In this document: in pieces, positions 49,741 to 63,483 of the stretch
Position numbering within the stretch: position 1 is the first letter of the stretch
Layout of the letters: every line of letters begins with the position of its first letter
NCBI RefSeq assembly: GCF_004363075.1
Contig: NZ_SNYN01000018.1
Location: 36,552 to 100,551, forward strand
DNA: 64,000 nucleotides
From: Actinorugispora endophytica
Lineage (GTDB): Bacteria; Actinomycetota; Actinomycetes; Streptosporangiales; Streptosporangiaceae
Reading direction: 5' to 3'
The notes under the pieces: generated by a model
The model's input: only the letters and a program-made list of their open reading frames with translations
What the model was told of the DNA's origin: nothing
The model's database searches: none
Made by a program: the position numbers and the translations under genes

Positions 49741-49830
49741 ACCCCATCCCCCCGCTGATCTTGACCTTTCCGGGGTCTCGACCGCCTCTGAGACCCCGAA
49801 AAGGTCAAGATCAGCGGGGGGGATGGGGGT
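49741..49830 (+). repeat. Inverted-repeat element R5
   Basis: Arms of about 39 bases with one mismatch in the core (left TTTCCGGGG, right complement TTTTCGGGG) and a one-base bulge in the outer C/G run; 10-base loop. It begins 24 bases after the coaE stop. Confidence 0.85.
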
Positions 49831-49917
49831 GGGGAGAAGACGGGAGCGGGTTCTGTCACCGGGCGGGGATAGGTTGGGGCCGACGGCTATGACGCCACGT
49901 GGGGGAGTTGAAGCGAC

Positions 49918-52026
<2,109 letters not shown>

Positions 52027-52164
52027 GCCGGGTCCCGCCGGGTCCGCCGCGTCGTGCGGTCCCTGTAAAGGCCGGGTCTCCGGAACTTTTCCGCCGTGGG
52101 CGCAGTCTCATGTACGGGAGCCGGTCCGGCTGCCGGTGGGCGTGGTCTTACAGGAGGAGTCGGG

Positions 52165-52659
52165 ATGCGGAGTCGGATTCTGGCCGTGGCGGGTACGACG
52201 GTGCTGGTCACGGCCATGGCCGCGGGGTGCGGCGGTGGTATCGACCTGCGCGACGAGAACGGCGCGGGGATCTCGATCGGCGAGGACGGGGACGTCTCGG
52301 TCGGCGACGGCGACACCGAGATCGGCATCTCGGGCGAGGAGGGCAGCCCGGGGGCGGCCGACGGCGGCGCGGTGGTCACCGACGAACTGGTGAACGTGGC
52401 CTCGGACGGGGGGACGGTCACCGAGGACTGCGGCGGGCGCGACGCGAACGTGGCCGCGGACAACGCCACGGTCACCCTCAACGGCGCGTGCGGCCTGGTG
52501 ACCGTCCTGGGTAACGGCAACCAGGTGAGCGTGGGCGAGGCCGCCCAGGTGAACGTGATGGGGTCGGATAACACCGTCCGCTACGCCTCCGGGGAGCCGA
52601 ACGTCACCAACCTCGGCAGCAACAACACCGTCGAGTCGGGCGGGGACGCGGCGAACTAG
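52165..52659 (+). CDS. DUF3060 lipoprotein
   Basis: 164 aa. Signal peptide with lipobox MAAGC (Cys near residue 21), followed by a Gly/Asp-rich stretch and a C-terminal domain with repeating short strands (NVAADNATVTLNGACGLVTVLGNGNQVSVGEAAQVNVMGSDNTVRY) typical of DUF3060, a small beta-helix-like family in actinobacteria. AGGAGGA lies 9 bases before the ATG. Lipid-anchored on the outer face of the membrane; ligand unknown. Confidence 0.85.
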   Translation: MRSRILAVAGTTVLVTAMAAGCGGGIDLRDENGAGISIGEDGDVSVGDGDTEIGISGEEGSPGAADGGAVVTDELVNVASDGGTVTEDCGGRDANVAADNATVTLNGACGLVTVLGNGNQVSVGEAAQVNVMGSDNTVRYASGEPNVTNLGSNNTVESGGDAAN

Positions 52660-52690
52660 CGCGGTGACCGGGAGCGTCTGCCGGATCGGA

Positions 52691-52734
52691 GGACGGGATC
52701 CCGTCCCCGACCGGTGGCGGCCTCCGGAGGCCGC
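52691..52734. terminator. Two short perfect palindromes after the DUF3060 gene
   Basis: GGACGGGATCCCGTCC at 52691-52706 and GCGGCCTCCGGAGGCCGC at 52717-52734. They could form hairpins with minimal loops and act as a terminator; weak evidence. Confidence 0.35.
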
Positions 52735-53223
52735 GTGGCGTCAGGGCCCGGTGCGGAAGGACCATCCGGCCGCCCGGCCGCCCATCGGGCCACGACGGAT
52801 GATCCGTCAAAACGGACATAAGGGTTATTTCCCTATTCCTGGCTCCGTGTCGGGTGGCGCTGGTTTTCGGGAGCGGCCTGACGAAGTACGATCGGCATCC
52901 TCCGGTTCTGGGAGGATTCCAAGGAGAAGCCCCTAGGCTTGGCGAAGGCGGTGTCCGGCCCCGCCCCCGTCGCCACTGTCGGTGTTCGGTTACGGTTGGA
53001 CCGTTTCGCTCAGTATCGGGAGACGGCTCAAGCGGGATTGCGCGGCGACAATTTCAAAACAAAGTCGGAAACTTCGGGCGTATTGCCTGCGAGCGGGTTC
53101 CCGAAACGATACTGTTCTTTATGTAGTCATTACACCACTTTGGGTGATTGGTGAGAGACCTAGCGGCGGGGCGCTAGCGACCAGCGGTGCGTGCGCGAGC
53201 GCGCTGCCGCCAGGGAGGGATGA
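52735..53223. other. Gene-free, AT-richer region before the GNAT gene
   Basis: About 490 bases. It contains notably AT-rich patches (52800-52850 and 53045-53150), the lowest-GC parts of the right half of the window. A CTAGCG-N6-CGCTAG hairpin lies at 53160-53177, just before the GNAT Shine-Dalgarno. Short open frames there lack actinomycete codon bias. I see no RNA family I can name. Confidence 0.4.
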
Positions 53224-54219
53224 ATGAGCGGCTATGTCGCGCGGGTGCGGCATGACGATCCGCCGGACGGTACAGCCGAGTTCGACCTGCTCGTGGGATC
53301 GGTTGCCAGGCGTTGGGCGGAGATCGATCCACTGTTGCCCGCACCGTCGCATCCACGGCTCAACACCAACCCGCTGCTGACCGTCAGCGACGAGGCCGGC
53401 CGGCCGATGGCCACCGGGACCATGCGCTACTCCTGGTACCAGCCCGGCGAGATCGGCCGGACCTGGGGAGTCCCGGACCAGCACTGGATCACCCCGCTCG
53501 TGGGCGGCCCCGATCCCGAGGGCGCGCTGGACTCGCTGCTGACCAGCTGGCGGGACCAGTTGGAGGAGCTGCCCAGCGGAACCGGGTCGGAGTCGGCCGC
53601 GCTGCTGACCTGGCCGGCCCGGGACGTGTGCGGGGTGCGCCCGCTGCAGCGCCACGGCCTGCAGCCGTTCTCCGTGCTGGCCGCGCGCCGGCGACGCAGG
53701 GGGGTCCCCCCGTCGCTGCCGCAGCGCGACGTCACCATCAGACTCGCGGACATGCACGACCTGGCGGCGGTGGTCAGCCTGGTCATGGAGGAGCACCGCT
53801 ACGAGGAGCATTTCGGCGGCGTGTTCATCCAGCCCGAGACCGCGGAGCAGACCCGGCGCGTGGTGGCCCGGGCGCTGAGCCGCCCGCCGTCGTGGATCTG
53901 GCTCGCGGAGCGGCGCGGCCGCCCGGTCGGCCTGATCTGGGTGTCCCCGCCCGAGCGGGCCCGCTGGGTGTCCCCGCTCGTGAACGCGGCGCCCGCCGCC
54001 TACATCGGCTATGGAGTGGTAGCCGAGGAGGAGCGCGGCAGCGGCATCGGAACGGCCCTGATCAGCCAGGCGCACCACGCCCTGGACACCCACGGCATCG
54101 CGGTCACGCTGCTGAACTACGCGGTGATGAACCCGCTGTCGGGCCCGTTCTGGCACCGGATGGGGTACCGGCCGCTGTGGACCACCTGGGAGGTCCGCCC
54201 GGCCCTGGCCCTGCGCTGA
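53224..54219 (+). CDS. GNAT-family N-acetyltransferase
   Basis: 331 aa. The C-terminal half (about residues 178-325) is a GNAT domain with the acetyl-CoA pyrophosphate loop VVAEEERGSGIGTALI (R/Q-x-x-G-x-G/A) and AYIGYGVV before it. The N-terminal ~160 residues are a second, more diverged alpha/beta unit, maybe a degenerate GNAT copy, as in tandem-GNAT proteins. Substrate (amino acid, aminoglycoside, protein N terminus) unknown. GGAGGG lies 5-8 bases before the ATG. Followed by a strong hairpin. Confidence 0.85.
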   Translation: MSGYVARVRHDDPPDGTAEFDLLVGSVARRWAEIDPLLPAPSHPRLNTNPLLTVSDEAGRPMATGTMRYSWYQPGEIGRTWGVPDQHWITPLVGGPDPEGALDSLLTSWRDQLEELPSGTGSESAALLTWPARDVCGVRPLQRHGLQPFSVLAARRRRRGVPPSLPQRDVTIRLADMHDLAAVVSLVMEEHRYEEHFGGVFIQPETAEQTRRVVARALSRPPSWIWLAERRGRPVGLIWVSPPERARWVSPLVNAAPAAYIGYGVVAEEERGSGIGTALISQAHHALDTHGIAVTLLNYAVMNPLSGPFWHRMGYRPLWTTWEVRPALALR

Positions 54220-54226
54220 CCCGTAC

Positions 54227-54266
54227 CGGCGGCGCGGACCGGCCGAACCGGCGGTCCGCGCCGCCG
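54227..54266 (+). terminator. Terminator after the GNAT gene
   Basis: Fourteen-base perfect stem CGGCGGCGCGGACC/GGTCCGCGCCGCCG with a 12-base loop, 7 bases after the stop. Confidence 0.75.
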
Positions 54267-54351
54267 CGTTCCGGCGGGGGTCCGCGCGGCTTCGGCGAAC
54301 CTCAATAGGCTGGGCGCGGGGCTGTCGGTTCCGGCGAGCGGGGAGGGTGCC

Positions 54352-57075
<2,724 letters not shown>

Positions 57076-57076
<1 letters not shown>

Positions 57077-57690
57077 TGGGCGAGGTCGTCGACGCGCCGG
57101 ACTCCTGGCCGGTGGACCGGACCGTGGAGCGCTACCGGGGCCCCAAGGCCGGGATGGCGACGGACTGGGTGCGCATGCCCGGCCCCGACGGCGAGGAGAG
57201 CGTGGCCCGGGACTACTTCGTCCACCCGGGCGCGGTCGCCGCGCTGGCCCTGGACGACGCGGGCCGGGTGCTGCTGCTGCGCCAGTACCGCCACGCCGTC
57301 CGGCACCGGCTGTGGGAGCTGCCCGCGGGGCTGCGCGACGTGGACGGCGAGCCGCCCGTGGACGCCGCCCGGCGCGAGCTGCTGGAGGAGACGGGCTACC
57401 GGGCCGACACCTGGCACGAGCTCGCCGACTTCTTCCCCTCGTCGGGCTTCTCCACCGAGCGGATCCACGTGTTCCTGGCCCGCGGCCTGACGAAGGTCCC
57501 GGACGAGGAGGTGGACTTCACCCGGATCCACGAGGAGGCCGACATGCCGATCGAGTGGGTACCGCTGGAGGACGCGGCCGCCGCGGTCCTGGCGGGCCGT
57601 CTGCACAACGCCGCCACCGTCATCGGGATCCTCGCCGCGCACGCCGCCGCGCGGGACGGCTTCGCCGCCCTGCGCCCGGCGGCCGGCTGA
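57076..57690 (+). CDS. Nudix hydrolase (ADP-ribose pyrophosphatase type)
   Basis: 204 aa. The Nudix box reads [24 protein letters not shown] (one residue longer than the canonical spacing before the first Glu), with REL-EE-G metal ligands. An upstream beta region with [21 protein letters not shown] is typical of NudF-like ADP-ribose pyrophosphatases, which turn ADP-ribose into AMP and ribose-5-phosphate. It overlaps pyrG by one base (TGATG), so the two are coupled; this pair is conserved in actinomycetes. Confidence 0.9.
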
Positions 57691-57781
57691 GGACGGCCCG
57701 GGGCGGGCCCGGGCGCGTCGGCGCGGGCGGGGGTGTCCGGTATGGCATCATCTCCCCGAATGCGGGAGGGAGGCCGCGACG

Positions 57782-58762
57782 ATGGCCGAGCAGACGCCGG
57801 ACCCGGCCGCGCCCGCGCTGGGCTCGGCCGTGCGCGGGTACCTCGACCACCTGACGGTGGAGCGGGGCCTGGCCGACAACACCCTCGTGTCCTACCGCCG
57901 GGACCTGCGCCGCTACCTGGGCTTCCTGGCCGCGCGCGGGATCGGCGGCCTCGACCGGGTCCGCGCGGAGGACGTCGCGGCGTTCCTGCGCGGTCTGCGC
58001 GAGGGCGACGCGGACCACCCCCCGCTGGGGGCGAACTCCGCCGGGCGCGCCGTCGTCGCCGTGCGCGGCCTGCACCGCTTCGCACTGCGCGAGGGCATCA
58101 CCGGGCACGACCCGGCGCGGCAGGTCCGTCCGCCGACCCCGGCCAGGCGCCTGCCCAAGGCCATCGCGCTGGACCAGGTCGAGTCGCTGCTCGCGGCGGT
58201 GGGGGACGGCCAGGACCCCCGGGCGCTGCGCGACCGCGCGCTCCTGGAGCTGCTGTACGGGACGGGGGCGCGCATCTCCGAGGCCGTCGGGCTGGACGTG
58301 GACGACATCGAGCGGCTGCGTCCGGCCGGGCACGGCGACGCCGAGGTGGACGTGACGCGCTTCCGGGGCAAGGGCGGCAAGGAGCGCCTCGTGCCGGTCG
58401 GGCGCTTCGCGCGCGGGGCGCTGGAGGCGTACCTGGTGCGCGCCCGCCCGCGGCTGGCCGCGGCCGGGCGCGGCACGCCCGCGCTGTTCCTGAACGCGCG
58501 CGGCGGCCGACTCACCCGCCAGGGGGCCTGGGCGGTGCTGCGCGCGGCGGCCGGGCGCGCCGGACTGAGTGATGTGTCACCCCACACCCTCCGGCACTCC
58601 TTCGCCACCCATCTGCTCGACGGGGGCGCCGACGTACGCGTCGTTCAAGAGCTTCTCGGTCACGCCTCGGTCGCCACCACCCAGGTCTACACCCTGGTCA
58701 CGGTGGACCGGCTGCGCGAGGTGTACGCGGCGGCGCACCCCCGGGCGCGAGTGTCGCGTTGA
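57782..58762 (+). CDS. xerD: Tyrosine recombinase XerD
   Basis: 326 aa. An N-terminal SAM-like core-binding domain (about 15-105) is followed by the catalytic domain. The tyrosine recombinase residues are all present: R164 ([12 protein letters not shown]), K197 (RGKGGKERL), H268 and R271 ([15 protein letters not shown]), H294 ([13 protein letters not shown]) and nucleophile Y303. XerD with XerC resolves chromosome dimers at dif. Location next to parA and scpAB is the conserved chromosomal context, so this is the housekeeping XerD, not a phage integrase. Confidence 0.94.
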   Translation: MAEQTPDPAAPALGSAVRGYLDHLTVERGLADNTLVSYRRDLRRYLGFLAARGIGGLDRVRAEDVAAFLRGLREGDADHPPLGANSAGRAVVAVRGLHRFALREGITGHDPARQVRPPTPARRLPKAIALDQVESLLAAVGDGQDPRALRDRALLELLYGTGARISEAVGLDVDDIERLRPAGHGDAEVDVTRFRGKGGKERLVPVGRFARGALEAYLVRARPRLAAAGRGTPALFLNARGGRLTRQGAWAVLRAAAGRAGLSDVSPHTLRHSFATHLLDGGADVRVVQELLGHASVATTQVYTLVTVDRLREVYAAAHPRARVSR

Positions 58763-58896
58763 TTCACCCGCACCGGACGTTCTAGAGTCGCCGAACGACG
58801 GTGCAACGCTGTCGACAAATTGAGTTTTTCCGACGGCCTGTCAACCGGTTCGCGAGAACCGGTGCGGACGACCGGTCCGTAGGGAGGTCCTGGGTT

Positions 58897-59865
58897 GTGA
58901 GCTGGTCCGGATACGACGGGGTGGACACGGGGGCTCCCGCGCCCACCGACAACGCGGCGGTGACCGAGTCGGCGAGCAGCCCGTGGGGGCAAACACGCAG
59001 CACGGGGGCGGCTCTGACCACGATAAACAGACCGAAGCCGGATTTTCCGGAGCCGGTCGCAGTCGATCATCACGGACCCGCGCGGGTCGTGGCGCTGTGC
59101 AACCAGAAGGGCGGGGTCGGAAAGACCACGACGACCATCAACCTGGGGGCGGCCATCGCCGAGTACGGCCGCCGGGTCCTGCTCGTGGACTTCGACCCCC
59201 AGGGCGCGCTCTCCGTGGGCCTGGGCAGGCTCGACCCGCGTGAGCTGGACCTGACCGTCTACAACCTCCTGATGCAGCGCGACGTCACCATCGAGGACGT
59301 CCTGCTCAAGACCGGCGTCGAGGGGCTGGACCTGATCCCCAGCAACATCGACCTGTCGGCGGCCGAGGTGCAGCTGGTCGGCGAGGTCGCGCGCGAGCAG
59401 ATGCTGGGCCGCGCGCTGGCCCCGGTGATCAACGACTACGACGTCGTCCTCATCGACTGCCAGCCGTCGCTGGGCCTGCTCACCGTCAACGCGCTCACCG
59501 CCGCGCACGGCGTGATCGTGCCCCTGGAGTGCGAGTTCTTCGCGCTGCGCGGGGTCGCGCTGCTCATGGACACCATCCAGAAGGTCCAGGAGCGGCTCAA
59601 CGAGGACCTGGTCATCGACGGTTTCCTGGGCACCATGTACGACCCGCGGACCCTGCACGCCCGCGAGGTGCTGGCGACCATCATCGACGGGTTCGGCGAC
59701 AAGGTGTACAGCACCGTCATCAACCGCACCATCCGGTTCCCCGACGCGACCGTCGCGGGGGAGCCGATCACGCGCTTCGACTCCTCGTCGGCGGGCGCGA
59801 ACGCGTATCGGGAACTGGCCAAGGAGGTGCTCGCCAGGTGGCCTCTCAGCGTCCACGACGCGTGA
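58897..59865 (+). CDS. ParA-family ATPase (Soj-like) next to scpAB
   Basis: 322 aa. Deviant Walker A CNQKGGVGKTTTTINLG with signature lysine K71 and K76, Walker A' DFDPQGALS, and Walker B VLIDCQPSLG. The N-terminal ~60 residues are extra and unstructured. The GTG at 58897 follows AGGGAGGT with 8-base spacing; an upstream in-frame ATG has no Shine-Dalgarno. This is the second ParA paralogue of actinomycetes found beside scpA and scpB, distinct from the origin-linked parAB. Its 3' end overlaps a small RHH-like gene, suggesting a partner. Confidence 0.9.
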   Translation: MSWSGYDGVDTGAPAPTDNAAVTESASSPWGQTRSTGAALTTINRPKPDFPEPVAVDHHGPARVVALCNQKGGVGKTTTTINLGAAIAEYGRRVLLVDFDPQGALSVGLGRLDPRELDLTVYNLLMQRDVTIEDVLLKTGVEGLDLIPSNIDLSAAEVQLVGEVAREQMLGRALAPVINDYDVVLIDCQPSLGLLTVNALTAAHGVIVPLECEFFALRGVALLMDTIQKVQERLNEDLVIDGFLGTMYDPRTLHAREVLATIIDGFGDKVYSTVINRTIRFPDATVAGEPITRFDSSSAGANAYRELAKEVLARWPLSVHDA

Positions 59866-60245
59866 CGCTGCCCGGCGCGGCCGAACTGTTCTTCCGGCCC
59901 ACGTCCGCGCCGCCCGCCGCCGCTCCGGAACCGGCGCCCGCCGCGCCCGAACCGGTGGCGCGGCCCGAATCCGGGGAGCCGTCCGGGCGGGGCCGCGGAC
60001 CCGCGCCCAAGCCGCGCGCCGCGCCGCAGCCCAGCGGCCGCCAGCGCCACGACGAGAAGATCACGGTGTACATCTCCGCCGCGGAACTCCTCGCCCTGGA
60101 GCAGGCGCGCCTGACGCTGCGCGCCGAGCACGGCCTGAGCGCGGACCGCGGCCGGATCGTGCGGGAGGCCGTGGCGGTGCTCCTGAGCGACTTCGAGGAG
60201 CACGGCGAGGCCAGCATGCTGGTGCAACGGCTCGGTGACAACTGA
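59838..60245 (+). CDS. Small protein with ribbon-helix-helix-like C terminus
   Basis: 135 aa. A Pro/Ala-rich, disordered N terminus (about 20-70) precedes a segment KITVYISAAELLALEQARLTLRAEHG...GRIVREAVAVLLSDF: a short strand followed by two helices, as in ribbon-helix-helix DNA-binding proteins. A small RHH protein encoded after parA recalls ParG/omega centromere-binding partners of plasmid ParA. The start GTG at 59838 has AAGGAGG 10 bases upstream and overlaps parA by 28 bases; a GTG at 59862 is an alternative. Family assignment is by pattern only. Confidence 0.65.
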   Translation: MASQRPRRVTLPGAAELFFRPTSAPPAAAPEPAPAAPEPVARPESGEPSGRGRGPAPKPRAAPQPSGRQRHDEKITVYISAAELLALEQARLTLRAEHGLSADRGRIVREAVAVLLSDFEEHGEASMLVQRLGDN

Positions 60246-60306
60246 GGCGGGGGCGTGACGGAGATGGCACTCTGGGTGACATGACCGCACCACCCCCGCC
60301 TCGGCG

Positions 60307-61140
60307 ATGACGGCCGACGAGACGCCCGAGGGCGGCTTCCTGGTTCGCCTCGACAACTTCGAGGGCCCCTTCGACCTGCTGCTGGGGCTGATCGCCAAGC
60401 ACAAACTGGACATCACCGAGGTGGCGCTGTCGAGGGTCACCGACGAGTTCATCGCGCACATCAAGGCCTACGGGGACGCCTGGGACCTCGACCTGGCGAG
60501 CAACTTCCTGCTGGTGGCGGCCACGCTGCTCGACCTGAAGGCGGCGCGGCTGCTGCCGCGCGGGGACGTGGAGGACGAGGCGGACCTGGCGCTCCTGGAG
60601 GCGCGCGACCTGCTGTTCGCGCGCTTGCTGCAGTACCGGGCGTACAAGGAGGTCGCCGCGGTCTTCGTGGAGCGCCTGGCGGCCCAGGGGCGCCGCTTCC
60701 CGCGGGCGGTGCCCCTGGAACCGCGCTTCGCCGAGGCCCGCCCCGACGTGTTCATCAGGCTCGGCCCGCGGGAGTTCGCGGCGCTGGCCGCCCGCGCGCT
60801 CACCCCGAAGGAGCCGCCGAGCGTCCCGGTCACGCACATCCACCAGGCCAGGACCTCGGTCGCCGAGCAGGGGGTGCTGGTGGTGGCGGCGCTGCGCGAG
60901 CACGGCGGCCTGACCTTCGCCGAGCTCACCCGCGACTGCGCCGGCACCTTCGAGGTCGTCGCGCGGTTCCTGGCGCTGCTGGAGCTGTACCGGGCGGGCA
61001 ACGTCGGCTTCGACCAGCCCGAGCCGCTCGGCGAGCTCCTGGTCACCTGGACCGGCAGCGGGGACGGCGAGGTCGCGGTGGCCGACGAGTACGGGAGGAC
61101 CCGGGAGCCGGGCGACGACGAGGACGGGGGAACGGCGTGA
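60307..61140 (+). CDS. scpA: Segregation and condensation protein A
   Basis: 277 aa kleisin subunit of the SMC-ScpAB condensin. The N terminus FLVRLDNFEGPFDLLLGLIAKHKLDITEVALSRVTDEFIAHI is the well-conserved SMC-neck binding region; the winged-helix C terminus (SVAEQGVLVVAALREHGGLTFAELTRDCAGTFEVVARFLALLELYR) contacts the SMC head. The middle is acidic and flexible. It overlaps scpB (GTGA). Acts in chromosome compaction and segregation with SMC (not in this window). Confidence 0.94.
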   Translation: MTADETPEGGFLVRLDNFEGPFDLLLGLIAKHKLDITEVALSRVTDEFIAHIKAYGDAWDLDLASNFLLVAATLLDLKAARLLPRGDVEDEADLALLEARDLLFARLLQYRAYKEVAAVFVERLAAQGRRFPRAVPLEPRFAEARPDVFIRLGPREFAALAARALTPKEPPSVPVTHIHQARTSVAEQGVLVVAALREHGGLTFAELTRDCAGTFEVVARFLALLELYRAGNVGFDQPEPLGELLVTWTGSGDGEVAVADEYGRTREPGDDEDGGTA

Positions 61141-61724
61141 ACCAGAGCACGGACGGGACCGGGGAGGACCCGCCCCGAGAGCGGCTGCGCCGGGACCTGG
61201 AGGCGGTCCTGATGGTCGTGGACCAGCCGGTCGCGGAGTACGACCTCGCGCGCGCCTTCGGGGTTCCGGTGGAGGAGGTCGCGGAGCGGCTGCGCGCGAT
61301 GGCGCGGGAATACACCGAGCAGGAACGCGGTTTCGACCTTCGTGAGGTCGCCGAGGGGTGGCGCTTCTACACGCGGCCCGAGTGCGCCGACGCCGTCGAG
61401 CACTTCCTGCGCGACGGCCACGAGGTCCGGCTCACCCAGGCCGCGCTGGAGACCATGGCGGTGGTCGCCTACCGCCAACCCGTCTCGCGGGGCAGGGTCT
61501 CAGCGGTGCGCGGTGTGAACTGCGACGGCGTTATGCGTACCCTCGTACTGAGGGGACTGATCGAAGAGGCCGGAAACGATCCCGAGTCGGGAGCGCTGCT
61601 GTACCGCACCACCGGTTACTTCCTGGAGCGGCTCGGCCTGCGGAGCCTCGACGAACTCCCCGATCTCGCACCATTCCTGCCCGACGACATCGAAGGTCTC
61701 GACGACACCGGTGAACACACGTAA
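61137..61724 (+). CDS. scpB: Segregation and condensation protein B
   Basis: 195 aa. Two winged-helix domains: LRRDLEAVLMVVDQPVAEYDLARAFGVPVEEVAERL and LTQAALETMAVVAYRQPVSRGRVSAVRGVNCDGVMRTLVLRGLIEEAG are the family signatures. It dimerises and binds ScpA within the condensin complex. Start overlaps scpA (GTGA). Its stop lies inside the start of rluB, which overlaps by 14 bases. Confidence 0.95.
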   Translation: MNQSTDGTGEDPPRERLRRDLEAVLMVVDQPVAEYDLARAFGVPVEEVAERLRAMAREYTEQERGFDLREVAEGWRFYTRPECADAVEHFLRDGHEVRLTQAALETMAVVAYRQPVSRGRVSAVRGVNCDGVMRTLVLRGLIEEAGNDPESGALLYRTTGYFLERLGLRSLDELPDLAPFLPDDIEGLDDTGEHT

Positions 61725-63459
61725 TGATGACGGGCGCCGCGGCAACAGCGGCCCCCACGGCGCGCGCGGTGAGCGCGGCCGGTCCGCCCCGCGCGGTGAG
61801 CGCGGCGAATCCAACCAGTCCGGGCGCCGCGACGGCGACCGCGACCTCCACAGCCCGCGCGGCTCCTACGGGCGCGGTCGGGACGACCGTGACTCGCGTG
61901 GTGGCGGTTCCTACGGCCGTGACCGTGACGACCGCCCGCGTGGCGGGTACGGCGACCGTGACTCGCGCGGTGGCGGTTCCTACGGCCGTGACCGTGACGA
62001 CCGCCCGCGTGGCGGGTACGGCGACCGTGACTCGCGCGGTGGCGCCGGTGGTCGCGACGACCGGCGGGGCTCACGTGGCCCCAGCGACCGCGACGACCGT
62101 CCCCGTGGCGGGTACGGCGACCGCGACTCGCGCGGTGGCGCGGGTGGTCGCGACGACCGCTCGCGCGGCGGTTCCTTTGGGGGCGGTCGGGATGACCGTC
62201 CTCGTCGTGATGATCGGGGTGGCGCGCGTTCGGGCGGTTCGTTCGAGCGCCGCGACGACCGCCCGCGTGGCGGGTACGGCGACCGCGACTCGCGTGGCGG
62301 CGGTTCCTACGGCCGTGACCGTGACGACCGCCCGCGTGGCGGGTACGGCGACCGCGACTCGCGTGGTGGCGCGCGTTCGGGCGGTTCGTTCGAACGTCGT
62401 GACGACCGTTCCCGTGGCGGGTACGGCGACCGTGACTCGCGCGGTGGCGCGGGTGGTCGCGACGACCGTCCGCGCGGCGGTTCCTTTGGGGGCGGTCGGG
62501 ATGACCGTCCTCGTCGTGATGATCGGGGTGGCGCGCGTTCGGGCGGTTCGTTCGAGCGCCGCGACGACCGCCCCCGCGGCGGTTCCACCGGTGGCCGGTC
62601 CCCCGTCCGCCAGGGCGGCTCCGAGCGCGACCTGTCGGCCAAGGCCCAGGCCCGGCTCCGCGCCCTTCGCGCGGAGTACGACCCCCGCGACGACGACGCG
62701 TCCGACGACGCGCGTGACAGCTACGTCGACGTGCCCGGCGGCATCCGGCTGCAGAAGGCCCTCGCCCAGGCGGGTGTGGCCAGCCGGCGCGCCAGCGAGG
62801 AGCTGATCGCCGAGGGGCGGGTGTCCGTCGACGGCCAGATCGTACGGCGCTTCGGAGCGCGGGTCGACCCGGAGAAGTCCGAGATCCGGGTGGACGACAT
62901 GCGCGTCGCGACCGCCCCCGACCTGCTCTACTACGCGTTGAACAAGCCGCGCGGCGTGGTCAGCACAATGTCCGACCCGGAGAAGCGCCCCACCCTCGCC
63001 GACTACGCGGGCCAGACCGACGAGCGGCTGTTCCACGTCGGCCGGCTGGACACCGAGACCGAGGGCCTGATTCTGCTCACCAACGACGGCGAGCTGGCCA
63101 ACAGGCTGACCCACCCGCGCTACAAGGTCGTCAAGACCTACATCGCGACGGTGCAGGGCCCGGTGACACGCGAGGTCGTCAAGCGGGTGCGCGAGGGCGT
63201 GGAGCTGGAGGACGGCCCGGTCGAGGTCGACTCCTTCCGCGTGGTGGACGACGCCGATCCCCGGGCGCTGGTGGAGATCCGCCTGCACGAGGGACGCAAG
63301 CACATCGTGCGCCGCCTCATGGAGGCCGTCGGCCACCCGGTGGTGGACCTGGCGCGGACCCAGGTCGGCCCGATCGGGATCAACAACCTGAAGATCGGCA
63401 CGATGAGGGCGCTGACCTCGAAGGAGATCAGCGAGCTCTACACTGCCGCAGGGATGTAG
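61711..63459 (+). CDS. rluB: 23S rRNA pseudouridine synthase (RluB type) with very long RG-rich N-terminal tail
   Basis: 582 aa, over twice the size of E. coli RluB's catalytic core. Residues about 1-340 are Arg, Gly, Asp and Ser in repeats (RDDRPRGGYGDRDSRGG units, with GGSFGGGRDD and GGARSGGSFERR variants). An S4 RNA-binding domain (about 345-395, IRLQKALAQAGVASRRASEELI) and the catalytic domain follow, with the nucleophilic Asp D447 in GRLDTETEGL. RluB makes pseudouridine in 23S rRNA helix 80-90 region. The GTG at 61711 overlaps scpB. The tail probably binds RNA or drives self-association. Confidence 0.92.
   Translation: MNTRNDDGRRGNSGPHGARGERGRSAPRGERGESNQSGRRDGDRDLHSPRGSYGRGRDDRDSRGGGSYGRDRDDRPRGGYGDRDSRGGGSYGRDRDDRPRGGYGDRDSRGGAGGRDDRRGSRGPSDRDDRPRGGYGDRDSRGGAGGRDDRSRGGSFGGGRDDRPRRDDRGGARSGGSFERRDDRPRGGYGDRDSRGGGSYGRDRDDRPRGGYGDRDSRGGARSGGSFERRDDRSRGGYGDRDSRGGAGGRDDRPRGGSFGGGRDDRPRRDDRGGARSGGSFERRDDRPRGGSTGGRSPVRQGGSERDLSAKAQARLRALRAEYDPRDDDASDDARDSYVDVPGGIRLQKALAQAGVASRRASEELIAEGRVSVDGQIVRRFGARVDPEKSEIRVDDMRVATAPDLLYYALNKPRGVVSTMSDPEKRPTLADYAGQTDERLFHVGRLDTETEGLILLTNDGELANRLTHPRYKVVKTYIATVQGPVTREVVKRVREGVELEDGPVEVDSFRVVDDADPRALVEIRLHEGRKHIVRRLMEAVGHPVVDLARTQVGPIGINNLKIGTMRALTSKEISELYTAAGM
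61860..62590 (+). repeat. Degenerate tandem repeats coding for the RG-rich tail of rluB
   Basis: Units of about 60-70 bases (CGTGGCGGGTACGGCGACCG... type) recur at least six times, including two nearly identical blocks near 62165-62270 and 62475-62580. All frames are stop-poor here, which creates false ORFs on both strands. Confidence 0.85.
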
Positions 63460-63483
63460 CCCATGCGATCGGGAGGATGACAA

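Noticed and set aside
61860..62590. CRISPR-like tandem repeats
   Set aside because: Repeats are contiguous, in-frame coding units without unique spacers, and no cas genes are near.
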